Below are positions 18,485-24,815 of a stretch of 38,488 nucleotides of DNA, in pieces (positions within the stretch are counted from its first letter, which is position 1; every line of letters starts with the position of its first letter). Position numbers and translations under genes: made by a program. Origin of the DNA: a virus. Where the stretch lies: IMG/VR virus record IMGVR_UViG_3300032291_002116, positions 1 to 38,488 of that record. One strand, given 5' to 3'. The notes under the pieces are model-generated. The model made no database searches and was not told the origin of the DNA. It worked only from the letters and a program-made list of their open reading frames with translations.

Positions 18485-18847
18485 ATGGATTTTGTAAAGT
18501 TAATATCATATTTATTCCACTCCCGTACCCAAGCTCACATATTCCATTTACAAACACAGTCATATGCTGAACATATGGCTTTAAATGTTTATTATGATGG
18601 TATAGTACCATTAATTGATGGTATTGTAGAAGCATACCAAGGTAAATATGGTATTGTAAAAGGTTATTCTAATTTTAATTTAATGGAGTATAATAATACT
18701 CAACAAGTAGTAGCCTACTTAGATGCGTTATGTAAAGCAGTTTATGAAGTATACCAATCAACTGAAGACACTAATATACAAAATTTATTAGATGGTATTA
18801 CAGATTTAATCAAATCAACAATTTACAAATTACAAAACTTACGATAA
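18485..18847 (+). CDS. Ferritin/Dps-like small protein (DUF5856-type)
   Basis: A 120-residue, fully helical protein. The N-terminal region FHSRTQAHIFHLQTQSYAEH then MALNVYYDGI (residues 11-40) resembles a conserved phage family I know as DUF5856, which looks like a Dps/ferritin-like four-helix bundle. His and Glu/Asp residues are spaced for metal binding (H18, H21, E29, H30, D38). Dps-like proteins bind DNA and sequester iron in bacteria; whether the phage version does either is unknown. It overlaps the next start by one base and is directly preceded by an exact promoter-like box. Confidence 0.55.
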   Translation: MDFVKLISYLFHSRTQAHIFHLQTQSYAEHMALNVYYDGIVPLIDGIVEAYQGKYGIVKGYSNFNLMEYNNTQQVVAYLDALCKAVYEVYQSTEDTNIQNLLDGITDLIKSTIYKLQNLR

Positions 18848-19056
18848 TGGCTTTTAAATATAAATTAGCTGAAGACAAACATGCTGGTACAAAAGGTATG
18901 TTTAGAGATCTTTTAGATAAATGGGATGCTGAAGGAAAAGAAAAAGAAGCTGAAATATCTAAACTTCCTCAAGATCTTCAAGATAAAATTAAAAACATAG
19001 CTAAAGAAGCATTATCTAAAAAGAAATGTTATGAGTGTAAAACCATTAAAAAATAA
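18847..19056 (+). CDS. Small protein with C-terminal CxxC
   Basis: A 69-residue, strongly charged helical protein (KWDAEGKEKEAEISKLPQDL) ending in KKKCYECKTIKK. The single CxxC pair at the end could bind zinc as a dimer or with a partner, or be redox-active. The start codon shares a base with the upstream stop (TAATG), so it is translated together with the ferritin-like protein. No family recognised. Confidence 0.55.
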   Translation: MAFKYKLAEDKHAGTKGMFRDLLDKWDAEGKEKEAEISKLPQDLQDKIKNIAKEALSKKKCYECKTIKK

Positions 19057-19057
19057 C

Positions 19058-19068
19058 ATATTTATAAT
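19058..19068 (+). promoter_or_regulatory. ATATTTATAAT box, 8 nt before start codon
   Basis: Exact copy of the recurring box, two bases after the preceding stop codon and 8 bases before the ATG at 19077. Promoter role inferred. Confidence 0.5.
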
Positions 19069-19076
19069 AAAACACA

Positions 19077-19439
19077 ATGAGTACTAAGTTAAAATCATTA
19101 ATACAACAAATCATTAAAGAGGAAGTTGCTTTATTTGAAAAGAAAAAGAAAAAAGACGAATTACCTCCTCTAGATGTAGATGTTGATGTAGATGCTGACA
19201 TAGCACCTGCTGAAGAAGCACCTGTAGATGACTTATCTACTGACCCAAACATGGATATGAATATGGGAGCAGATATGGGTGGTGACTCAATTGAAAAACA
19301 AGTTGGCCAAGGTTTACAAACAGCACTAGATGCTGCTAAACAACTACCAGACGGAGAAAATAAAGATAAATTAGTACGCCAAATCGGAAACACCGCTTTA
19401 TTCTTTTTAAAAACACAAATCACTAAGGATCAAGCATAA
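19077..19439 (+). CDS. Acidic protein with capsid-targeting-like N-terminus
   Basis: A 120-residue protein. It begins MSTKLKSLIQQIIKEE, an amphipathic helix ending in I-K-E like other putative head-targeting peptides here. Then comes a Lys cluster, an acidic Asp/Val repeat (DVDVDVDADI, about residues 38-47), a Met/Gly/Asp stretch (NMDMNMGADMGGD), and a C-terminal helix (KLVRQIGNTALFFLKTQITK). It could be a scaffold-like or internal head protein. There are no enzymatic motifs. It has its own exact promoter-like box, suggesting strong late expression. Confidence 0.6.
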   Translation: MSTKLKSLIQQIIKEEVALFEKKKKKDELPPLDVDVDVDADIAPAEEAPVDDLSTDPNMDMNMGADMGGDSIEKQVGQGLQTALDAAKQLPDGENKDKLVRQIGNTALFFLKTQITKDQA

Positions 19440-19462
19440 TATAAACTAAATAAATAAAATCT

Positions 19463-19636
19463 ATGAACAGTCAAGAGTTATTAGAAAGAATGCAAGAGTT
19501 ATTCGAATTATTAGTAGCAGAACACTTAAAACCAGCAAAAGCAGCACATGGACGTGCTCGCAAAACTGCAGGTGAGATTAAGAAGGTAATTGCGGAATAC
19601 CGTAAAGCTTCTACTGCTGAGGACAAAGCGAAATAA
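19463..19636 (+). CDS. Histone H1-like (Hc1-type) small DNA-binding protein
   Basis: A 57-residue ORF starting MNSQELLERMQELFELLVAE. The second half, HGRARKTAGEIKKVIAEYRK, closely resembles the chlamydial/Bacteroidota Hc1 histone-like family, where a short acidic-hydrophobic helix precedes an (A/G)xRxRK helix ending in EYRK. The basic half would contact DNA. In a phage it could compact or mark viral DNA, or interfere with host nucleoid proteins. It is followed after 20 bases by a strong bidirectional hairpin terminator, supporting a real transcript. Too short for reliable similarity scoring, so the family call comes from the motif pattern. Confidence 0.65.
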   Translation: MNSQELLERMQELFELLVAEHLKPAKAAHGRARKTAGEIKKVIAEYRKASTAEDKAK

Positions 19637-19649
19637 GAATTGTAAATTT

Positions 19650-19681
19650 AAGTTATAGGGGAGCATTGCTCCCCTTAACTT
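19650..19681 (+). terminator. Bidirectional-looking hairpin terminator
   Basis: GGGGAGC (19658-19664), loop ATT, GCTCCCC (19668-19674), extended by AAGTTA/TAACTT flanks with a small bulge. This perfect GC-rich 7-bp core stands out in AT-rich DNA. T-rich on the right and A-rich on the left, it separates the histone-like gene from the next unit. Confidence 0.8.
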
Positions 19682-19695
19682 TAAAATAAATAGAT

Positions 19696-20364
19696 ATGCC
19701 ATACGAATTAAGAGGCAAATGTGTTTATAATAAAGAGACAGGTAAGAAGAAAGGATGTTCTTCATCTGTTAAAAAAGCTAAGGCTTATATGAGAGCTCTA
19801 TATGCGTCTGAACCTATCAATGAAGGAATATCAGATGCTGTTAAAGACAGAGCAAAAGACATATATTCAGCAATGAAAGCTGATGATAAAGCAATAATGA
19901 ACGCTATTAATAACCATAATAATAACGCTGAAGATATACTATGGGGTCGTGCAATTAATATAGCTAAAAAACAAGTACAAACTATGAGTGAGACTAAATT
20001 AAAAGATATAATTAAGAAAAAATTATCTACACCTCCTGTAAGTGAGAAAAAAAGTAAAGAATTTCCTGATTTAACAGGTGATGGTAAAGTGACTAAAGCT
20101 GATATACTAAAAGGACGTGGGATAGATCTTAAAGAAGAAGTTGACTATGAAGGTGAAATGGCTAAATCTGAATTATATCGTTTAGTTAAAAACTCTCAAG
20201 AGTTAATGCAAATGCTAGATGATGATACTCAATTAGAAGCTTGGGTACAAAGTAAAATTACTAAAGCAGCTGACTACATAGCATCAGTTAGCCAGTATTT
20301 AGGATTTCAAGCAGCTAACAAGCCAGGAATAGATGAAAAAACTGAATATACTTTAGATAAATAA
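19696..20364 (+). CDS. Virion-associated protein with EF-hand-like loop
   Basis: A 222-residue protein. The N-terminus (MPYELRGKCVYNKETGKKKG, then CSSSVKKAKAYMRALYAS) is a small basic module seen in other phage proteins. Residues D125 to D136 (DLTGDGKVTKAD) form an EF-hand/dockerin-like calcium loop with D125, T127, D129 and D136 as ligands. The C-terminal region (YEGEMAKSELYRLVKNSQEL, then EAWVQSKITKAADYIASVSQ) is a helical domain widely found in marine T4-like phages. Residues 97-110 (MSETKLKDIIKKKL) look like an internal copy of the N-terminal tag of other genes, with an in-frame ATG at 19984. The protein may therefore be a fusion or have two starts. It probably acts in or on the virion. 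Confidence 0.6.
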   Translation: MPYELRGKCVYNKETGKKKGCSSSVKKAKAYMRALYASEPINEGISDAVKDRAKDIYSAMKADDKAIMNAINNHNNNAEDILWGRAINIAKKQVQTMSETKLKDIIKKKLSTPPVSEKKSKEFPDLTGDGKVTKADILKGRGIDLKEEVDYEGEMAKSELYRLVKNSQELMQMLDDDTQLEAWVQSKITKAADYIASVSQYLGFQAANKPGIDEKTEYTLDK

Positions 20365-20365
20365 A

Positions 20366-20923
20366 ATGGCAAGCAGAAAAGAACTAGTAGATAAAATACA
20401 GTCTATAGCTAAATGTGTTTATGCTGCTAGAAAAGCAGGTGAAAATTCAGAAGAAGCTCAAGAAGATACATTTGGTGTAACACCAGATGATGTTAATTTT
20501 GAAGAAGAATTATTTCCTGTATTAGCTAAATTTCCTAAGTTAAAACAAGTTATATTAGATTTACTCACAGACCAATATGGAGATTTTATATCTGACATAT
20601 GGTGGGTAGCTCCTCGTCCTACTACATTTAAAATTATGTTAGCTAATGATCAACATTTCTATCTAATATACACTGAACGTTCTTGGATTGCTCAAGTTGA
20701 AGGTAAAAAATTCTATTTAGCTAGTCTAAATGAAGAACAACGTGCTGCAGCAGCTATAGCTCGTATATTACGTTATGGTGGAGGTGCAGAACCAGATAAA
20801 GATGCACCAGTAGGTGAAGTGCCAATGGGAGGAGAAACACCAGCAGATGAAACAACCCCAGAAGCACCAACTGAAGAAACACCCCCAACAGAGGAAACAC
20901 CTGAAGAAACACTACCAGCATAA
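20366..20923 (+). CDS. Unknown protein with acidic Pro/Glu/Thr tail
   Basis: A 185-residue protein. Residues 1-140 form a compact mixed alpha/beta region with conserved-looking aromatics (FISDIWWVAPRPTTFKIMLA, then FYLIYTERSWIAQVEGKKFY). The last 40 residues are a low-complexity acidic tail of repeated Pro-Glu-Thr units (TPEAPTEETPPTEETPEETL). This is a flexible, exposed extension like those on some phage structural or scaffold proteins. The stop overlaps the start of the spanin-like gene (TAATG). No family recognised. Confidence 0.6.
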   Translation: MASRKELVDKIQSIAKCVYAARKAGENSEEAQEDTFGVTPDDVNFEEELFPVLAKFPKLKQVILDLLTDQYGDFISDIWWVAPRPTTFKIMLANDQHFYLIYTERSWIAQVEGKKFYLASLNEEQRAAAAIARILRYGGGAEPDKDAPVGEVPMGGETPADETTPEAPTEETPPTEETPEETLPA

Positions 20924-21240
20924 TGAAGAAATTTTTAAAACATCCTGCTTTACCATGGTTATTAGTTGTATTATTGGTTTCCTTATTAATAATACAATAT
21001 ATAACACCAACACCTAGACCCGTAGTACCCCCAGCTGATAATCGTATTGATAGTTTAAGTCATATTGTAGACTCATTAAACACATCTTATATTAAACTTA
21101 AACAAGATTATGATAGTGCTCAATCAAACATTAAAACAGAAATCCAATATATCCAAATCAAAAATGCTAAAGACATTTCTAATATCCATAATTTTACTCT
21201 TGACCAGCGTGATAGCATGTGGTCAACACTTAACCCCTAA
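20923..21240 (+). CDS. Inner-membrane spanin-like protein (Rz-like)
   Basis: A 105-residue protein with one N-terminal membrane segment (residues about 11-27, LPWLLVVLLVSLLIIQY) after a basic start, then a Pro-rich linker (TPTPRPVVPP) and a coiled-coil stalk (RIDSLSHIVDSLNTSYIKLK and on). This N-in/C-out layout is that of phage i-spanins, which span the periplasm and fuse inner and outer membranes at lysis. A second gene encoding a lipoprotein starts inside its 3' end in another frame, the classic Rz/Rz1 nested arrangement. No endolysin or holin is seen nearby. Confidence 0.65.
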   Translation: MKKFLKHPALPWLLVVLLVSLLIIQYITPTPRPVVPPADNRIDSLSHIVDSLNTSYIKLKQDYDSAQSNIKTEIQYIQIKNAKDISNIHNFTLDQRDSMWSTLNP

Positions 21241-21604
21241 ACGTATTGTTTTTAGTGGTGATACAGGTATATTTTTCACTCATAAACAAGAAATTGAATT
21301 ATTAGTAAAATTTAAACAGTTTGAAGGGTGTAAGCTTGAAATTGAAAAATGGAAGAAATATGCAATGGATTCTGATCTACAGATAGATAAAGAAAGAAAA
21401 GCATATGATGATTTAGATAAAGAATATGATAACTTATTAGCTATTTCTAAAGACTTTCAAAAAAAATATAATAATGAGTATATTGCTCATGAAAACACAA
21501 AAGTAGAATTAAACATCCAAATAGGTAAAAAACAAACTTGGATTAAAATAGCAGCTGCTTCTTTAACTGCTAACATAGGATTGATATACATACTAACTCG
21601 ATAA
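21164..21604 (+). CDS. Lipoprotein spanin (o-spanin or u-spanin-like), nested start
   Basis: A 146-residue protein starting at the ATG at 21164, inside the Rz-like gene and in another frame. The open frame extends to an ATG at 21110, but only the 21164 start gives a proper lipoprotein signal: MLKTFLISIILLLTSVIAC, with lipobox V-I-A-C19. A long charged coiled coil follows (KFKQFEGCKLEIEKWKKYAM and on). The protein ends in a hydrophobic segment (TWIKIAAASLTANIGLIYIL) that looks like a transmembrane anchor. An outer-membrane lipid anchor plus a C-terminal membrane helix is the design of unimolecular spanins (T1 gp11 type). So it could act alone or with the upstream protein to fuse the membranes. 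Confidence 0.7.
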   Translation: MLKTFLISIILLLTSVIACGQHLTPKRIVFSGDTGIFFTHKQEIELLVKFKQFEGCKLEIEKWKKYAMDSDLQIDKERKAYDDLDKEYDNLLAISKDFQKKYNNEYIAHENTKVELNIQIGKKQTWIKIAAASLTANIGLIYILTR

Positions 21605-21614
21605 TATTTATTAA
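21604..21614 (+). promoter_or_regulatory. ATATTTATTAA box directly before start codon
   Basis: Variant of the recurring box spanning the spanin stop codon and ending one base before the ATG at 21616. With so little leader it may act as a promoter for a leaderless message or as a translation signal; role inferred. Confidence 0.35.
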
Positions 21615-21615
21615 T

Positions 21616-22584
21616 ATGAATATATTCGATAAATTTTTACATAGTGTTTCTTACAAATTTCCTAAAGGTTACCCAGACATGAATGACCCTACTGATATTT
21701 TATTACTTGAGTCTTTAATAAATGAAAAATTAGGAGAAAATGTGAATATAACAAATATTTTAACTGAAGGTAATAGTTCATATGATGCCTTAATACAATC
21801 AGCTTTAAAAACTAATGATATTCCAAAATGTAAAACTCCTCTATCTGTAGGTGAATCTTTTAATTTAAGAGGAGATGATGAAAAAATCTGGACAGCACTA
21901 TACCCAGTTAAACCATTAAAAGCAGATGGTACACCTACAGCTGGATCAGGAAATGGAGAAGTAGCTACTTATTGGGCTTACCAACATAATATAAAATCAA
22001 TAGATGTTATAGACGGTAGAGGAGGAGAAAACCCAGATTTAATTATTAGTGGGATTGGAGTTGAAGTTAAAGCATATGATACTAAAACTATTACTTTAGG
22101 TAAATTTGGAACTGATAAAGAAACAATTAGTCTTTTAAATAAAGTATTTGGTACATTATCATTATTCAATGAAGAAGCCATCCAAGCTAACACAGGTAAT
22201 TTTAAACCCCAAGATTTATTAAGTGGCTTTAAAATTATATTTGAAATTTATTCTAATAATGATTTAAGAAAATTAGATATAACTAAGCCTTTTTTTAGTA
22301 AGATAGATACTTTATATAAAGCACTAGGATTAGATTCTAACCCAACTCCTGAACAAGCAACTGTAGCTTTACTACGTAAACTTTTATGGACAAAGTTAAT
22401 TAAAAAACCTAATATGAATCAAGAAGTAGGGTATATTTTAAATGTTAATCTTTTTGGAAAAGGAGACTACACAAAAATTACTAGTGACATAATATCCCAA
22501 ATCCCAGATGAAAACTTATTAAATAATGGAATTGCAGTTAAATCTTCTGAGATATCAATGAATTTTAACCAATTGTTCAAATAA
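21616..22584 (+). CDS. PD-(D/E)XK nuclease-like protein with cleavable N-terminal region
   Basis: A 322-residue protein. The N-terminal 52 residues include FPKGYPDMNDPTDILLLESL, a pattern recurring in marine T4-like phage proteins, and end in ITNILTEG, an L-T-E site like those cut by the prohead protease. Beyond it, P140-D141-LIISGIGV-E150-V-K152 is a clear PD-(D/E)XK catalytic arrangement, preceded by GSGNGEVATYWAY, which may supply the upstream acidic residue, and DVIDGRGGEN. The rest is a mixed alpha/beta body without other known domains. It may be a nuclease packaged in the head and trimmed to its active part, but no biochemical role is shown. The stop overlaps the next start. Confidence 0.6.
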   Translation: MNIFDKFLHSVSYKFPKGYPDMNDPTDILLLESLINEKLGENVNITNILTEGNSSYDALIQSALKTNDIPKCKTPLSVGESFNLRGDDEKIWTALYPVKPLKADGTPTAGSGNGEVATYWAYQHNIKSIDVIDGRGGENPDLIISGIGVEVKAYDTKTITLGKFGTDKETISLLNKVFGTLSLFNEEAIQANTGNFKPQDLLSGFKIIFEIYSNNDLRKLDITKPFFSKIDTLYKALGLDSNPTPEQATVALLRKLLWTKLIKKPNMNQEVGYILNVNLFGKGDYTKITSDIISQIPDENLLNNGIAVKSSEISMNFNQLFK

Positions 22585-23228
22585 TGAAACAACTAATAAT
22601 AGAAGCAATAAAATCAGCTTTATTAGAACAACCTAATGTCGCCCCAACATTAAATGAGTCTAAACAATATAATGCTCCTATATCTGAGGAAATGAGATAC
22701 CACATCTCTAATAAAATACCGATCCATGAGAATATATTCCGTCCTGGTTCTAAATCACATATAGAATTAATCCATGAAGCTCGTATATTATGGAAACAAG
22801 GTATTATTGAACTTTTAGCTGAAGATAAAAAATTATTTGAAAATACAGATTTAGGTCGTTTTGGAATGTTTGAAGGTGAAATAGTACCTTTAGATTTACC
22901 AATGATGGAAATTGAAATATTAACAGAAATAGAATTAGAAGAAGAAAAGAAACAACCTGCATTAGGAAAACCAAAACGTGGTGGTTCTAAAAAATTCTAT
23001 GTTTATGTTAAAGATCCTAAAACCAAACGTATTAAAAAAGTATCATTTGGTATGGCTGGTGGTGGGCTACGAGCTAAGTTAAATAACTCTAAAGCACGCT
23101 CAGCATTCTCTAAACGTCATAACTGTCCACAAAAGAAAGATAGAACAAAAGCTAGTTATTGGAGTTGTAGGTTGCCCCGCTACAGCAAGTTGTTAGGGTT
23201 CAAAACCACTTTTAGCGGTTATTGGTAA
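22584..23228 (+). CDS. Basic Cys-containing protein, DUF5872-like C-terminus
   Basis: A 214-residue protein. It starts MKQLIIEAIKSALLEQ, with an L-L-E tripeptide like the head-targeting peptides nearby, and has a second L-N-E (TLNESKQY) shortly after. The C-terminal half is a basic domain: KRGGSKKFYVYVKDPKTKRI, then a VSFGMAGGGLRAKLNN turn, KARSAFSKRHNCPQKKD and ASYWSCRLPRYSK. The RHNC...YWSC pattern recurs in T4-like marine phages and looks like a small zinc- or nucleic-acid-binding module, which I associate with DUF5872-type proteins. It could be an internal head or DNA-associated protein. Confidence 0.6.
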   Translation: MKQLIIEAIKSALLEQPNVAPTLNESKQYNAPISEEMRYHISNKIPIHENIFRPGSKSHIELIHEARILWKQGIIELLAEDKKLFENTDLGRFGMFEGEIVPLDLPMMEIEILTEIELEEEKKQPALGKPKRGGSKKFYVYVKDPKTKRIKKVSFGMAGGGLRAKLNNSKARSAFSKRHNCPQKKDRTKASYWSCRLPRYSKLLGFKTTFSGYW

Positions 23229-23235
23229 ACCCAAT

Positions 23236-23246
23236 ATATTTATTAT
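23236..23246 (+). promoter_or_regulatory. ATATTTATTAT box, 3 nt before start codon
   Basis: One-mismatch copy of the recurring box, 3 bases before the ATG of the GIY-YIG gene. That a mobile endonuclease gene carries it suggests the element travels with, or is captured by, inserted genes. Role inferred. Confidence 0.4.
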
Positions 23247-23249
23247 TGT

Positions 23250-23903
23250 ATGAAAACAATAATATATTATTTACATAGAGGAGACAAGGTCCCATTCTAT
23301 GTTGGAAAAACTAAAAATCTAAAAAATAGACTAAATACACATAAAAGTGTTTTTGGAAAAGATATCTATATAGAGTGTATAGATAAAGTAGATGATTGGA
23401 AATATTGGGAAAAACACTATATAACTCTTTTTAAAAATTTAGGATATATCCTAGAGAATAAAAATGAAGGCGGTGGAGGTCCATCTGAAGGAGTTGTTTT
23501 TCCTGAAGAAAGAAAACAAAAAATTGGTCAAGCTAATAAAGGTACAATTCATCCTATAGAAGGTAGATTAGCAACTAGCCAAAAATTAAAAGGACGTAAG
23601 CTTTCTCCTGAACAAGTTGAAAAAATTCGTTTAGCTAAAACAGGTAAACCTAACCCTAAAAAAGGTAAACCCGATGGTCCTAAACCTAATGTATCTAAAG
23701 CTCATAAAGGCAGAATAAGCCCTAATAAAGGAAAAGGTAACCCTGTAGCTTTATATAAAACATCAGGTGAATACATCCAAACATATCCTAGCTATCATGA
23801 TTTAGCTCTTGATCTTCAAATTAACCCAGAAACAGTAAGATGTCAACTTATTGGGAAAGCTCAAACTATTAAGAATAAGCAATATAGGGCTCAATATGTA
23901 TAA
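23250..23903 (+). CDS. GIY-YIG homing endonuclease with NUMOD modules
   Basis: A 217-residue protein. The N-terminal nuclease shows YYLHRGDKVPFYVGKTKNLK (the GIY-YIG strands as YYL...YVG), an Arg-bearing helix (NRLNTHKS) and a catalytic-Glu helix (YWEKHYITLFKNLGYILENK). Residues about 85-165 are Lys/Pro/Gly-rich repeats (KIGQANKGTIHP, KGRKLSPEQVEKIRLAKTGK, KAHKGRISPNKGKG) typical of NUMOD3 DNA-binding modules. The C-terminus (TYPSYHDLALDLQINPETVR) is a NUMOD1-type helix-turn-helix. This is the architecture of freestanding T4 Seg-like homing endonucleases. It sits between two structural-type genes, with the next gene starting 4 bases after its stop. Confidence 0.85.
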   Translation: MKTIIYYLHRGDKVPFYVGKTKNLKNRLNTHKSVFGKDIYIECIDKVDDWKYWEKHYITLFKNLGYILENKNEGGGGPSEGVVFPEERKQKIGQANKGTIHPIEGRLATSQKLKGRKLSPEQVEKIRLAKTGKPNPKKGKPDGPKPNVSKAHKGRISPNKGKGNPVALYKTSGEYIQTYPSYHDLALDLQINPETVRCQLIGKAQTIKNKQYRAQYV

Positions 23904-23907
23904 TCAT

Positions 23908-24366
23908 ATGAAACTTACACACATACTAAGACAACTCCTTGAGGAGCAAAAGAAAAAAGAAGATCGCTGTAAACGCATTGCTGATCGTCGCTATGATAAA
24001 CCATCTGCTTATAAATCAGGTGCTATTGTTAGATGTCGTAAAGGTAAAATTTGGAAAGACTTAAAAGAAACAGATGATCCGCAATCAGGTAAAGCTGCTC
24101 CTTATGGATCAGGATATGCTAGATTAAAAGAAGTAATTCAAAAAATATTAAATGAAGATGAATCACTTTATAAATGGTTTAAACGTAGAGGTGCTAAAGG
24201 TAAAGAAGGTGGATGGGTAGACTGTAATGCACCTGATGGAAAAGGTGGATATAAATCCTGTGGTAGAAAAGAAGGTGAAAAACGGGCTAAATATCCATCA
24301 TGTCGTCCTACACCAGCTGGATGTAAAAAGAAAGGCAAAGGTAAAACTTGGGGTAAAACAAAATGA
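23908..24366 (+). CDS. Basic Cys-rich protein with capsid-targeting-like N-terminus
   Basis: A 152-residue protein. The start at 23908 was chosen over upstream in-frame ATGs that overlap the endonuclease gene, because it begins MKLTHILRQLLEEQKKKE, the same type of tag (L-E-E) as other genes here. Two basic Cys-containing modules follow: CKRIADRRYDKPSAYKSGAI with VRCRKGKIWK, and a C-terminal WVDCNAPDGKGGYKSCGRKE with YPSCRPTPAGCKKKGKGKTW. The latter is a DUF5872-like pattern of phage proteins. A second L-N-E site (VIQKILNEDES) separates the modules. With many Lys/Arg and paired cysteines it is probably DNA-binding and may be packaged with the genome. Confidence 0.65.
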   Translation: MKLTHILRQLLEEQKKKEDRCKRIADRRYDKPSAYKSGAIVRCRKGKIWKDLKETDDPQSGKAAPYGSGYARLKEVIQKILNEDESLYKWFKRRGAKGKEGGWVDCNAPDGKGGYKSCGRKEGEKRAKYPSCRPTPAGCKKKGKGKTWGKTK

Positions 24367-24788
24367 TAAAATTAGTAGATATCTTAAATGAAGCAGATAT
24401 AGATAAATGTCCTGCTGCTACACAAAACATAGAATTAAATCTTCAAAATAGACAAAAAGCTATTGAAGGTCAAGGATATGGTCCTTTAAACCCAAATGAA
24501 TCTAATGAAAAATTTTGGCAAGCTAAAGCAGATATGTGGCAGCTTGACTCTATAGAAGAGGCTAAAACTTCATTATGTGGTAATTGTGCTGCTTTTGACA
24601 TCACAACAAAAACATTAGATTGTATCGCTAAAGGAATAGGTACAGATGACGGATCAGAAGATCCATTCGATGTTATTGACGCTGGTAAATTAGGATACTG
24701 TAGATTTTTAAAATTTAAATGCGCAGCTGCTCGAACTTGTGATGCTTGGGTTGTTGGAGGTCCATTAGTTGATAAAACTGAAGAATAA
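24363..24788 (+). CDS. Cysteine-rich protein with capsid-targeting-like N-terminus
   Basis: A 141-residue protein beginning MIKLVDILNEAD, a near match to the kinase and HAD starts and ending in L-N-E. It has seven cysteines in spaced motifs: C16, C72-GN-C75, then LDC, YC and FKCAAARTCDAW. A conserved-looking core (AKTSLCGNCAAFDIT, then DAGKLGYCRFLKFKCAAA) resembles a small family in marine T4-like phages, of a type that could hold an iron-sulfur cluster or zinc. Binding of either is not shown. It starts in an ATGA overlap with the previous gene. Confidence 0.65.
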   Translation: MIKLVDILNEADIDKCPAATQNIELNLQNRQKAIEGQGYGPLNPNESNEKFWQAKADMWQLDSIEEAKTSLCGNCAAFDITTKTLDCIAKGIGTDDGSEDPFDVIDAGKLGYCRFLKFKCAAARTCDAWVVGGPLVDKTEE

Positions 24789-24795
24789 TTACCCA

Positions 24796-24806
24796 TATTT
24801 ATAATA
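24796..24806 (+). promoter_or_regulatory. ATATTTATAAT box, 9 nt before start codon
   Basis: Exact copy of the recurring box between the cysteine-rich gene and the 1038-residue gene. Promoter role inferred. Confidence 0.5.
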
Positions 24807-24815
24807 AATTTAGTA

